Made by a program: the position numbers and the translations under genes. Under the pieces are notes generated by a model that was given only the letters and a program-made list of their open reading frames with translations, did not search any database and was not told where the DNA came from. Positions 1-8,965 of a stretch of DNA of 64,000 nucleotides are shown piece by piece (positions within the stretch are counted from its first letter, which is position 1; each line of letters begins with the position of its first letter). Origin of the DNA: Adineta steineri (Eukaryota > Rotifera > Eurotatoria > Adinetida > Adinetidae); assembly GCA_905250115.1 (NCBI GenBank), contig CAJNOI010000076.1, forward strand, positions 208,114-272,113. The letters run 5' to 3'.

Positions 1-30
1 GATTTTTTATTCTTTTTAGCATAACAGTAG

Positions 31-79
31 GGGTGTGAGCTAAGAGAAGAGACACCAACACACACCCACACCCACACCC
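31..79. repeat. Telomere-like foldback repeat, copy 1
   Basis: The plus strand reads GGGTGTGAGCTAAGAGAAG, then GACACC, then a short (CCCACA)n array ending CACACCC. The ends are complementary (GGGTGTG against CACACCC), so the unit can fold back. On the minus strand it reads as TGTGGG repeats followed by TCTCTTCTCTTAG, which resembles a 3' splice site. Further copies lie at 210, 701, 1137, 8336, 25175 and 47878. The TGTGGG unit matches the published bdelloid telomere repeat (recalled, not searched). Confidence 0.8.
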
Positions 80-209
80 GTGATGATGGTAAACCAAATT
101 TGAAGAATTTTTCCGGACATTTAATTCGATGTTGTGCAAGATTTTTTAATTCGTGTTTAGCGTTTTGTAAACCAGTAATATCATCGTAATCGATATCATT
201 TAATAACGC
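80..209 (-). pseudogene. CDC48/p97-like AAA+ ATPase fragment
   Basis: On the minus strand 43 codons are open and encode ALLNDIDYDDITGLQ, then a KHELKNLAQH-type helix, then CPEKFFKFGLPSS. This is the segment just before the Walker A loop of CDC48/p97 (family pattern: YDDIGG..KQL.QI.E.VELPLRHP.LF..G). It closely matches the equivalent part of the larger pseudogene at 45659-47877. Both sides run directly into telomere-like foldback repeats, and no Walker A motif follows. It is a gene scrap, not a functional gene. Confidence 0.65.
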
Positions 210-263
210 GGGTGCGAGCTAAGAGAAGAGACAGCAGCACACACCTACACCTACCCACGCCTG
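210..263. repeat. Telomere-like foldback repeat, copy 2
   Basis: The plus strand begins GGGTGCGAGCTAAGAGAAGA, then GACAGCAGCACACACC and a degenerate CCTACACC-type array. Core sequence and orientation match copy 1. It directly abuts the 5' side (minus-strand sense) of the p97-like fragment at 80-209. Confidence 0.75.
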
Positions 264-299
264 TGGATGTGCGATGTCAGCTTACTGATCACCGATATA

Positions 300-425
300 A
301 CTGAGACCAAGCTCACTGAAGCACCGATGATGTCGATGCACCGACGTTTACTACTATGTCAGACATATTTATATCAGTAAGTGTTGGTGCATCGAGATCG
401 TCAGTACTTCAGCGAGTTCAGTACT
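300..425. repeat. Imperfect inverted repeat (foldback)
   Basis: The left arm around 316-347 contains CTGAAGCACCGATGATGTCG and ATGCACCGAC. The reverse complement of about 381-412 gives CTGAAGTACTGACGATCTCG and ATGCACCAAC. The arms are about 30 bp and roughly three-quarters identical, with a loop of about 35 bp. No coding potential is evident. It may be a small foldback element or remnant. Confidence 0.55.
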
Positions 426-501
426 AGTTTGTTCAATATTTTAACCGACACTGCACATTCCTACTCACACCCTCACACACATACAACCACATTCACACTG
501 T

Positions 502-586
502 CACACACACCCTCAAGATGGTTTGGAATACATCATATCAATTCTCTTCGGATTCTCCGAAACACATAACTGAGGGTGGGTGTGGG
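502..586. repeat. Foldback with telomere-like arms
   Basis: CACACACACCCTCA at 502-515 faces TGAGGGTGGGTGTGGG at 571-586, giving complementary arms of about 14 bp. The loop holds the p97-like scrap described separately. The G-rich right side continues into a GC-rich stretch (CTCGCGCGAGCGGGGTGGGG, about 592-611) with G-quadruplex-like runs. Confidence 0.6.
511..570 (-). pseudogene. Second CDC48/p97-like fragment, with internal stop
   Basis: Minus-strand translation gives VMCFGESEEN, a stop codon, then YDVFQTIL. This matches the pore-loop region of the p97 D2 ring (family pattern MWFGESEANVREIFDKA), with a TGA where V or L is expected. It is only about 55 bp, so recognition rests on the MxFGESExN core and on two other p97-like pieces sitting at the same repeat family. 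Confidence 0.5.
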
Positions 587-700
587 CAGCACTCGCGCGA
601 GCGGGGTGGGGAGTGCACACCCCAAAAGTTTTTACACTTTTTGAAAATCCTGTAACTACCCCTCCCCCCCCTAATCTTAGACCCTTCGCGGGAGCTTTAA

Positions 701-737
701 GTGTCGGTGTGACTTAAGAGACACACACCCACACCCA
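701..737. repeat. Telomere-like foldback repeat, copy 3 (short)
   Basis: The plus strand reads GTGTCGGTGTGACTTAAGAG followed by ACACACACCCACACCC. It is a shortened relative of copies 1 and 2, keeping the GGTGTG..CACACC arms and the CTTAAGAGACAC core. Confidence 0.65.
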
Positions 738-1561
738 TCAATATACTGAACTTCATGATGACTTAGACGTGCTGTTGTTGTTGTTTTAGATGGTAAATTT
801 CCATTTCATAAACGAAATCAAACAATTAGCTATCAAATTAAATAGAATTTTCTTCTTGATTTTATTCAAAAATCTTTTACTTCTACAATAGCACATTTTT
901 ATTGCTGATTCAAAATCATCTGTTATCGTTTTTGTTCAACGACATTTTCTTTTAAGTTTTAGTGTATTTTACAGAGTCTTCTAAAATATAATGAAATTTT
1001 TCTTTCTATTGTATACTGTTTCGAAGCCTTGTCTAGATATTTTTTTCCTTTCTTTTCTGACATGATATCATACATGTTTTCTTTTGTTATGCTTTCTCTT
1101 CACGTTTAACTGTAGATTATTGTGATCATACCTACAAGGTGTGAGTGCGCGTGCGCGCATTCTAGTCCATCCACACCCACAACCAATTTCAATAATACAC
1201 AGATGTATATATATGTATGTATCTTTTTTTCTATTAAACTAAAAATAATAACACTATTTTTGACAAAAGCACATAGATTCTGAATAAAAAAAAATATTTC
1301 ATTCTTAACATTACATTAAATATTATCCATCATTGGAAAAAAATCACTTCTATCTCATTTTGCTTGTATCAATCGATATAAAAAAAACACAAAATTTGAA
1401 TATAATACTAAAAATACACAGATAAAACTGAGTCAAAACAAACAAGAAAAAAATACAATCAATATAGAAGGTAGCATACTACTATTATCAGCAAGAAAGA
1501 AAATTATAAGAATCCACCCGAGATTGTTTTAAGTATGACTGAATTAATTTGATGTAGACTT
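738..1561. other. Non-coding AT-rich stretch
   Basis: No coding region is supported. A degenerate copy of the telomere-like repeat lies at about 1137-1190 (AGGTGTGAGTGCGCGTGCGC, then CCACACCCACAACC). The remainder is AT-rich with homopolymer runs and forms the 3' flank of the minus-strand gene that ends at 1562. Confidence 0.6.
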
Positions 1562-3286
1562 TTATGTAGAAAAATTTGTATGAAAAGATTGCGGTTCGGA
1601 TTTTGTATTGAAAGGTATATTTGAAGACGTTGATTTCTATTAAAATATTTATATAAATAAAGAAAATTAAATTTTTTATTTTCTTTACATTATTTTTACA
1701 TGTTGAATAAAATAGATGATCTTCATGTTGAATTATACAACATAATGGAATAGTTATATCAGTTTGGACGGCTTGATCATTTTTCAATAAATCATTTTTT
1801 TGCTTATCAGACTTATAAAAAAAAACAAAAAGTTAAAATTTAAAGTAAAATCTTTTTTTTACTAATGCATAGTTAGATGATATGGTATTTAAATTTTTCT
1901 TAAATGATACAGCTTTGTGACCGGGATATTTAGATGCTAATAAAGATGATTCATCATCAACTGTTGCAGTTGACTAAAATAACAAAAGAGGAAAGAATTA
2001 AAATTTATAAATTGTAATTTTTTGATAAGTACCATATGAATATTTTCATTACTGTTGATATCAAACTGTTCAGTTATAGATGAAGAAGATATCTGAAAAT
2101 CTAAAGAAAATTTTTTTTTGAAATTCGAACAAATTAAATAAATGAGTTTCTACCGTTGATTTTCAAACGTTTTGTAATGTCATTTGTAAAAACAGAACGA
2201 TGTTTGTCAAAAATAGTGGAATGTAAATGTTGTTTATCATTATTATGAAATTTAAATAAATTTCGTCGTTTTTGTTGTGTTAATTCAAAATGTTTGATAC
2301 ATAATAATTCATATTTAGCAGTGTTACGACAATTATTATCATATTTACACAATGGTAGCCATTTATTATTTTTTAAAATGAAACGTCGACCATTATTTCT
2401 ATATTCTATTTGACCATCATGTATCAATTGATTATTATTGATATTTAATGAAGATTGTTCAGAATTTTCAGTAATATTTGTGGTTGTTATTGTATTATTT
2501 TGATCTTCAATTTCACTACGTGTTTTTGTATTATCATATAGATGTTGTTGTTGTTGTTTATAAGAAGAAAGTTGATATGATTGAAGATTATTTGGCCATG
2601 ATGATGATGATGATGATCGAGGATTAGATTCATATTCTTCTTTGTAATGTGTTATACAAAGAGATTTTTTATTAGTTTGTTTTCGACATTCTGAAGTGAA
2701 AAGGAAATGTTCTATTTCATACTTGTACTTAAAACATCAATAGACGAAAAAGTATAACTCAGCGAATGAAATGAATACAAAAGGGGAAAGTGTAGGCACC
2801 TGATTCGCACTTTTCCTCTTGTTTTCTACACTTTAAATTTGATGATGGCTCTATATTGTAAATCGAATGCGCTATTGACCCAGCGAGGCAAATGCGGGTC
2901 AAATGTCGACAGCACCTACTATCACTTTTAGATGCTCAGGTGCCTGCACTTTCGCCTTTGATAGAAACTGATATTTATCATAATTTTGTTGATTTATTCG
3001 ATCTACATTCTATGAGTTTAATAGACAAACCTGGTCTTCGACATAAGATTTGCCATCGAACTCCATCAAAAATTTTTCGACGTCCTTTACTTGTAACTTC
3101 AATTTTTCCTTTATAAGTAGATGGCTGTAGAATTGTAGATGCTGATGATAGATTTGAACAATAATCATTTTTTTTATTTACTTCTATTGCTTCATCATAG
3201 GATAAATCATCGTCTGTTTCATTTTCAAGTTTAATAGATGTGGCTAAGAATTTATTATCATGTGTTTCATTCTGTTCCATAGACAT
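1562..3286 (-). CDS. CCCH-type repeat protein, paralogue 2 (unrecognised family)
   Basis: I do not recognise a named family. The protein starts MSMEQNETHD at 3286. It carries two copies of a module also present twice in the upstream paralogue: a GxI...GRR..F.G.RW..LC block followed by a zinc-knuckle-like CX4-5CX7-8CX2H. Module 1 (GKIEVTSKGRRKIFDGVRWQ) is split by a 340 bp intron (2691-3030); splicing restores LCRRPECRKQTNKKSLCITH. Module 2 is GQIEYRNNGRRF..LCKYDNNC..LCIKH. A Ser/Gln-rich linker separates them. The C-terminal part uses small exons after 2134; inferred 50-55 bp introns join SDKQKNDLLKNDQAVQTD to a Ser/Thr-rich tail ending HTNFST at 1562. If those last junctions are wrong the gene ends near 1833. 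A role in nucleic-acid or protein binding is a guess from the Cys/His pattern and basic residues. Confidence 0.65.
2779..2961. mobile_element. MITE-like element inside an intron
   Basis: Imperfect terminal inverted repeats of about 24 bp bound a 183 bp segment. The left end is AAAGGGGAAAGTGTAGGCAC then CTGA. The reverse complement of the right end is AAAGGCGAAAGTGCAGGCAC then CTGA (two mismatches). It has no transposase and sits wholly in the 340 bp intron of the CCCH-repeat gene, explaining that intron's unusual length. No convincing target-site duplication was seen. Confidence 0.7.
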
Positions 3287-3576
3287 GATATAATTAATCT
3301 TAAATAAGAGGAAAAAACAAAGGAATCAGATACGTTATTTCGAATGATTTTAATTATTTTAACATAGCACATGAATACGTTCAATGAAATGTATGAATAA
3401 ACAATACAAATTAACAATCATTATTTCGATTTTTTTTTCTTATGAAACAAAACAAAACAAACAAAAGTTAACAATTGAATTTGTATTTATCTGATTGAGC
3501 CATTTTTTTTGTGAATTGGAAATATACAAATTGATATAAGAAATACGAGGCGATTTTCATTCGTTTAAGCATATTT

Positions 3577-5607
3577 TCAAATTGTTATCGATGAAATATT
3601 ACCAATGCAATCTTGAATTTTTGCTAAACGGTAACTAATACGTTGACAATCAAGTTTAAATTCTTTCTTTTTTATATCTTCAGCACGTAAAAAGTCTTGT
3701 AATGTTTCACAAGGAGATTCGCTTCCATTTGTATATGTAGCTGGAACATAGATCAATGATTCTTCTTCCTATATAACACAAAACGAAACTAAAATAAATA
3801 TGTATATATATATAGAAATAATTTCTAACCACTATTTCTTTTTTTATAATTGTTCCGAATTGTTCAAGAATTGCCGCTGGAGAAGAATCATAATTTATTG
3901 GTGGTGATTGAACAGGAATTTCGATAGATTGATAACTTGTATTAAGTCGATTAGGTTTTAATGATAATGATAATGATATCTCAGATTCATTTAAAAGAGG
4001 TTCTTCAATTGATTGATCTTTTGTTGGAGAAGCAGAGACCTAGAAAATAATCGTTAGAAAAGATAAAAACAATTAAACAAAAAATCGAATTAAATTACAG
4101 ATGGACTGGTTGAATTTGGTTCCAGATGCAAGATAATTGGCTTATCGAAACCTAAAAGAAGATATTATTTAAAAATGAGTCAGATATAAATAATCGTTTA
4201 GTTTAAATACAAAAAGATATTACCCATAACAACTTTTCTCTCTGAATAATCATCTAGTACTCACAGTACGAACTGACAGAAAGCAGCTGTGTTCAATGCG
4301 ATGTTATTTTTCTTCTTGTACTTTTAAACATGTACTTAACGGATGACAAATATCTAATTTTCTGAAAGAATTTTCCTAGTTTAGACATTACACATTTTTT
4401 TAAATTATTTCCATACTATATGTAGGAATAATTAACTATTTATAGAATTAATAGACTGAATAGAAATAGAAATTTTTTCTTATTCCATTGTGTCTACAAC
4501 TAGCTCTTCAAAAAAAAACACTTTAGTTAATGATCATTTAACAATCAAAAAACTGAATAGGATATTATTTGTCATTGTTTACCTTTCTGTCTTTGTCCAT
4601 TACTTTTTCTTTTTGGAACAATATGTTCTCGTTTATTAATATCACTCATTGTTTTTCGTTTTTTACTATTTTTCAATTGTGTTATCGAACTAGGATGTAC
4701 TATTGAATTGATTGTATCTGACGATAATGATGTAGTTTGTTGAGAATTGCTTTGATCTGTATCGATGATTGAATCAGTTTTTGCAATTGGTAAACTTTGA
4801 CGTTGATATTTACGTTTGTATAATACATTTTTCTTTCCAGCACATAGATGTTTCCATATTAATTTATTACAACGTACACGACGACCATTTCGTGTATGTA
4901 ATTCATGTTTTTCTGATGGTAATGCATTTACTGTTTCAAAAATATTTTCATCGACACGACGACGTTTACTTATTGGTGATGTAAGAGTGATTTTTTCTTC
5001 TGGTTCAGCTTCTCGATGTTCCTCTTTTTCTAAAAAAAAAAACATAGAAAATAATTATTTTTAATTTAAATAAAAAATTTACCGGATTTATCACTTGCAA
5101 GTGTACATGATCGTGTTCTACCTGCTAATCGAAAATTTTCAGGAATAACTTCATCTAATCAAAACAAAAAGATAAAAATAAAAAAGATAAAATATACAAT
5201 TTTAATATACTTGAATTTGGTAATGACATTCGTTGAGTTTGATGTGTTTTACAGAATCCTTTGGCTTGAGTAGAACAATTTTCTGCTCGACATAAATTGT
5301 GCCATCGAACACCACGCCAAATTCGACGATTTCCATTTGGTAATGATTGTATATCACCTGGTTTAGGTTTATTAATTTTCTGTGGTGATTGATTTAATAA
5401 TGTACCGTCAGGATTATAACTTCGATGATGTCGACAAGTAAATTTCGCTTGAATTCGACAATTTGGATCACCCCGACATAAATATTGCCAACAATTACCA
5501 TCAAATACTTTACGTCGTTGTCCGTCCGTTGTTAAACGTATTTCACCTACTTTTGGTTTAATTTTTGTTTCACCTAATCGTGGAATATTATCAAGTGATG
5601 AATTCAT
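3577..5607 (-). CDS. CCCH-type repeat protein, paralogue 1 (unrecognised family)
   Basis: The ATG at 5605-5607 begins MNSSLDNIPRLGETK. Exon 1 (5211-5607) holds two full modules: GEIRLTTDGQRRKVFDG..W..LCRGDPNC..C..H, and GDIQSLPNGNRRIWRGVRWH followed by LCRAENCSTQAKGFCKTH. Exon 3 (4583-5029) has a third, degenerate module (HTRNGRRVRCNKLIWKHLC) lacking the second and third Cys and the His, set in a basic Ser/Thr/Lys-rich region with nuclear-localisation-like KRRR and KKRK runs. An 18 bp micro-exon is inferred at 4224-4241. Later exons encode a Pro/Ser-rich segment and a helical C-terminus ending IGNISSITI at 3577. Reading phase agrees across the junctions checked. Only 290 bp separate it from its downstream paralogue, so this is a tandem duplication. 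Function unknown; nuclear location is an inference. Confidence 0.7.
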
Positions 5608-6693
5608 ATTAATCTAAACGATATTATTTAATTTAATTAAAGATTTATATGAAAATTAAAATAGATAAATTTAGTCAATGAAATTTAATATTAAAAAGAA
5701 AAGATAGAGAATGAAACAAAAACAATAAACAAGTTAAAACAGCTGGAAATATCAATCAATGATATATCATTAAAAACTAGATGTCGCTTGATTTCAAAGA
5801 AATTTTCAAAATTTAAATTTAAATGAAAATAAAATACTATAGATAATCTTTTTTCTTTTCAACTTGATCTAAATCAAAGAATTGAACTCTTGTAAAAAAA
5901 GAAACGATACTTTACTATTATATGATTCTTGTGTATAGCAATTTAATTGCCTCATTAAAAATATAATCAGAGAAGTTTTTCCCCAGATAGATTTTCAGTA
6001 TTCTCATGTGCTGCTGTTTTTATATCCATCAAGCAGAATGAAGTTTTAGTTCTTTATTGAGATTATGTTTATATAAAGCGATTACCAAAGTTTTATTTTT
6101 TATTCAGAAGTTTATTTTCATTGAGAATACATTTAAATAATTGTTCTCATTCAAACAAAGAATGTGAAAAAAAATTATATTATATGATATTTTATAATTA
6201 TTCTATACCTTTTTACCTTCGAAGTCATTGAAGAAAATTAAAACTGAAAGAATTTTAAAAAGTAGTATTTCCTGTCGATAATAAACATAGAATACTTTTA
6301 GTAATGGAACGATCGACAATTAAATATACTGTTATGGTTTCCTGACTTTTGTTCTTAAAAATAAAAATTATACCTCGAATATAGTATTCCTTCCATAGAC
6401 GTATTATCTTTTATCGACATTATTTGAATGAAAATTTATTTTTATACTCTTCTCTCATCATTTAAATAAATATACTTTGTATATATCAGTATTTATTTGA
6501 TTTAAAATAATGTGCGGAAATCATAAAATTCATTATGGAAAGTGTGGACTCTCTGTAATAACATCACATAACTGTTATGTCAAAAAACCATCGAAGATAC
6601 TTATGAACTCAAGTACAAAAAGATTCATAAATAGTTCTTATTTACATATTTTGATATCATCAATAAATAATAATATTCATATGTTTTTTTTTC
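5608..6693. other. Intergenic, no gene seen
   Basis: AT-rich sequence between two minus-strand genes. It should contain the upstream region of the CCCH-repeat gene and the 3' flank of the secreted-protein gene. Short open stretches (for example 6510-6704 on the plus strand) show no recognisable protein signal. Confidence 0.6.
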
Positions 6694-7671
6694 TCATCGA
6701 ATAAAACCCATTACACCATTGCTAATATTAAAATAATTAAGATTTCCATTGGTATAAGCTGTTGTTGGACAATAGAAAACAGATGGAACAGGTACTTTCG
6801 ATATATTTCGAGCAGCAGCAATACATAAATCTCTATAACCACCATAAATAAAAAAGAATCCATAAAAATCTTGTGTGCATCCACTAGTTGAATATTTAAA
6901 ATTACAATTAAATGATCTTATACAATCACTATCGGTATATAATGGTATCATTTGTGATTGACCAACTGATGTACTTTGATATTGTGCTATTCCCCAAAAT
7001 TGTGAAGAAATTAAACGTAATATTGAAAACCAATTTGTTGTAGTTGATTGTGTAGAATTAAAGATAAGGAATTCAAAAATATTTGTTTGATTAACAATAA
7101 AAGCTAGACCGACTTGTTGTGGTATATAGGAATTTTGATTCCATTGAGAAATTAATATATTAAACCAATGAGATGCTGTTTGAGTAATTGAAATTTGAGG
7201 TATTGGTGATAAAGTTGTTAAATTACTTGAATTTAAACCTAAAAATAATTGATTATTTCCAGTAAATATTTTAAATATTGGTATCCAGGGACTTGTAGTA
7301 TTTGAAAATAGACTTTTAGGATTTGTTAAATGTGTTCCATTATTAACATAAACTGAAGTTAATGTTCGATTGGTATAAATAGTTACATTTGATGTTAATG
7401 ATGATGATAATTGAGAACTTTTTACTGGATATGTTGCATATAATTGACAATAATATAGATTAGTTGATATTACCATAAGACTAATAGAAAGACAATGTGG
7501 ATGAGCAATACAAGTACACATACATGATGTTGATTGCGTTAAATTTATTTTTAGAAACGAACTACCAGTTGAATAAGTTGCATGCACAATTTTAGCAACT
7601 GATAAAGAATTTATTGAGATTATATATATCGATAAAATATTGATAAATATGAATAATGATGTTACATACAT
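6694..7671 (-). CDS. Secreted PAN/apple-like protein, single exon
   Basis: A 325-residue intronless ORF starts at an ATG (7669-7671) and ends in TGA at 6694-6696. The first 24 or so residues (MYVTSLFIFINILSIYIISI) form a signal peptide. The N-terminal region has a Cys-rich block, CMCTCIAHPHCLS..YYCQLY, like the CxCxxxPxCxS...CxLY pattern of PAN/apple-type domains. The remainder is rich in Asn, Ser and Thr with many NxS/T sequons, and has further cysteines near the C-terminus (SDCIRSFNC, SGCTQDF, DLCIAA, FYCP). No transmembrane segment follows, so a secreted glycoprotein is likely. The family is not firmly identified. Being intronless in an intron-rich region suggests either a lineage-specific secreted family or a retroposed origin. 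Confidence 0.7.
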   Translation of the reverse strand: MYVTSLFIFINILSIYIISINSLSVAKIVHATYSTGSSFLKINLTQSTSCMCTCIAHPHCLSISLMVISTNLYYCQLYATYPVKSSQLSSSLTSNVTIYTNRTLTSVYVNNGTHLTNPKSLFSNTTSPWIPIFKIFTGNNQLFLGLNSSNLTTLSPIPQISITQTASHWFNILISQWNQNSYIPQQVGLAFIVNQTNIFEFLIFNSTQSTTTNWFSILRLISSQFWGIAQYQSTSVGQSQMIPLYTDSDCIRSFNCNFKYSTSGCTQDFYGFFFIYGGYRDLCIAAARNISKVPVPSVFYCPTTAYTNGNLNYFNISNGVMGFIR

Positions 7672-8140
7672 ATCTTCGAGGCAATGTATATTGACTCAAA
7701 AGTAGAAAGTTGTCTTTCAAATGAATTCAAATAAAATTTAGTTAAATGAAAAAAAAGTTTTTATCGATAATTATATGAGAACAAAAAATAAGAAAGGCAG
7801 TTATTTAGTAGAAATAATTGAGATAATGTGTTTACTGATGAATGGTAGCTTTATTTTATTTTTTTGAAAAAAACTAAGTTCCCTCTATATTTGATATAAT
7901 TTGTCGATTATGATAATGAAATAAAATTAATAATTTGACTAAAAAACAAACTTACAGCTTTTATCAAAAACAAAAAATATCGACTTTTAAGTGCATATTT
8001 AAATATCATAAATATAAAGTAACTCTAATATTAAGCCAAAATTAAATCAATAAAACATATATTGACTATTTTAGCACAATTCATAATTTAGGATACGTTA
8101 AGTATGCATATATAAAATACAAAACGTAGTCATTATTTAT
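7672..8140. other. Intergenic, no gene seen
   Basis: AT-rich upstream flank of the minus-strand secreted-protein gene. Nothing else could be recognised before the MITE-like element starting at 8141. Confidence 0.5.
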
Positions 8141-8521
8141 CGGGACAAACACATAACGTCCTAGGTGTCCCGATCACCTGGTAATTTGTCCAGGTGTTCG
8201 GAATTGACTTTTTTTACCATTTTTACCGGGAGTCCGTAAAGCATGTTGGTCAGGAAATTATAATTTTAAAAAATGCAGGGAAATCGGAACGAAATGCCCC
8301 ACAATATGTAAAATATTATCACGAAATCTGGTGACGGTGTGAGAGTGGGTGTATAGTATAAGAGACGAATGACTTATACATCCACACCCACTCTAGCACT
8401 CAGCTTGTTTTAAATCTTTGTCATTCCGAAGACTTTGTATATTTTTATATGTCGGAAAATCGTAACGAACATCAACTCAGGGAAACCGCAAAAAAAAGTT
8501 GGTGCGTTATGTCTCTTTCCC
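8141..8521. mobile_element. MITE-like element carrying telomere-like foldback
   Basis: The 381 bp segment begins CGGGACAAACACATAACG, and the reverse complement of its end reads GGGAAAGAGACATAACG (14 of 17 positions match). It is flanked by TATTTAT on both sides (8134-8140 and 8522-8528), a possible 7-bp target-site duplication, though the sequence is AT-rich. A telomere-like foldback (8336-8400) sits near its centre. No transposase is present. Confidence 0.5.
8336..8400. repeat. Telomere-like foldback repeat, copy 5 (long hairpin)
   Basis: AGAGTGGGTGT and GTATAAG are mirrored by CTTATAC and ACACCCACTCT, forming a nested palindrome with a loop around AGACGAATGA. The GGTGTG..CACTC context and the AAGAGAC core relate it to the other foldback copies. 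Confidence 0.75.
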
Positions 8522-8741
8522 TATTTATGAATGGGGGCGATTTCGATCAAAAACCGTATTATTATTCCATTTGACAAATCATCTACTGATTTTTCATTAC
8601 AATAAAATTTCAATTGATCTATTTGAAGAACTTTCGAAATTGTTTTGTTTTAATTAAATGCTTTGAAAACAAAGACATGAGATATAACTTCAATCCTATT
8701 ATTTGTAATTTAATCAGGCAAAGATATACATAGAAAAAAAT

Positions 8742-8957
8742 CAGTGGCGGATCTAGGATTTTGAAAGAAAGGGGCGATATCTGAGTATGAAGGGGCAATA
8801 CCTGAATAGGGGAGCCGATTTCGGCTAAAAACTATTTTTTAAGTCCAGTCGAAGTAGTGTGAACCTATTTTTTCGTTTATTTTTGTTGTAAAAAATCGAA
8901 AAAAATTTCTGAAGGAGGGACGATCATCTCCATCGCCCACCTCTAAATCCACCACTG
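8742..8957. mobile_element. hAT-like MITE with perfect 8-bp duplication
   Basis: The element is 216 bp. It starts CAGTGGCGGATCTAG and its reverse-complemented end starts CAGTGGTGGATTTAG. AAAAAAAT stands immediately before (8734-8741) and immediately after (8958-8965), an exact 8-bp repeat as expected for hAT transposition, although A-rich. No internal ORF; a non-autonomous copy. Confidence 0.8.
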
Positions 8958-8965
8958 AAAAAAAT

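Noticed and set aside
1..800. A true chromosome end at the left edge of the window
   Set aside because: The TGTGGG-type blocks are short, separated by other sequence and identical in kind to internal copies at 25175 and 47878, so they do not by themselves show a terminus.
6510..6704. 64-codon plus-strand ORF antisense to the end of the secreted-protein gene
   Set aside because: Overlaps the real gene end, has no motif and no conserved composition.
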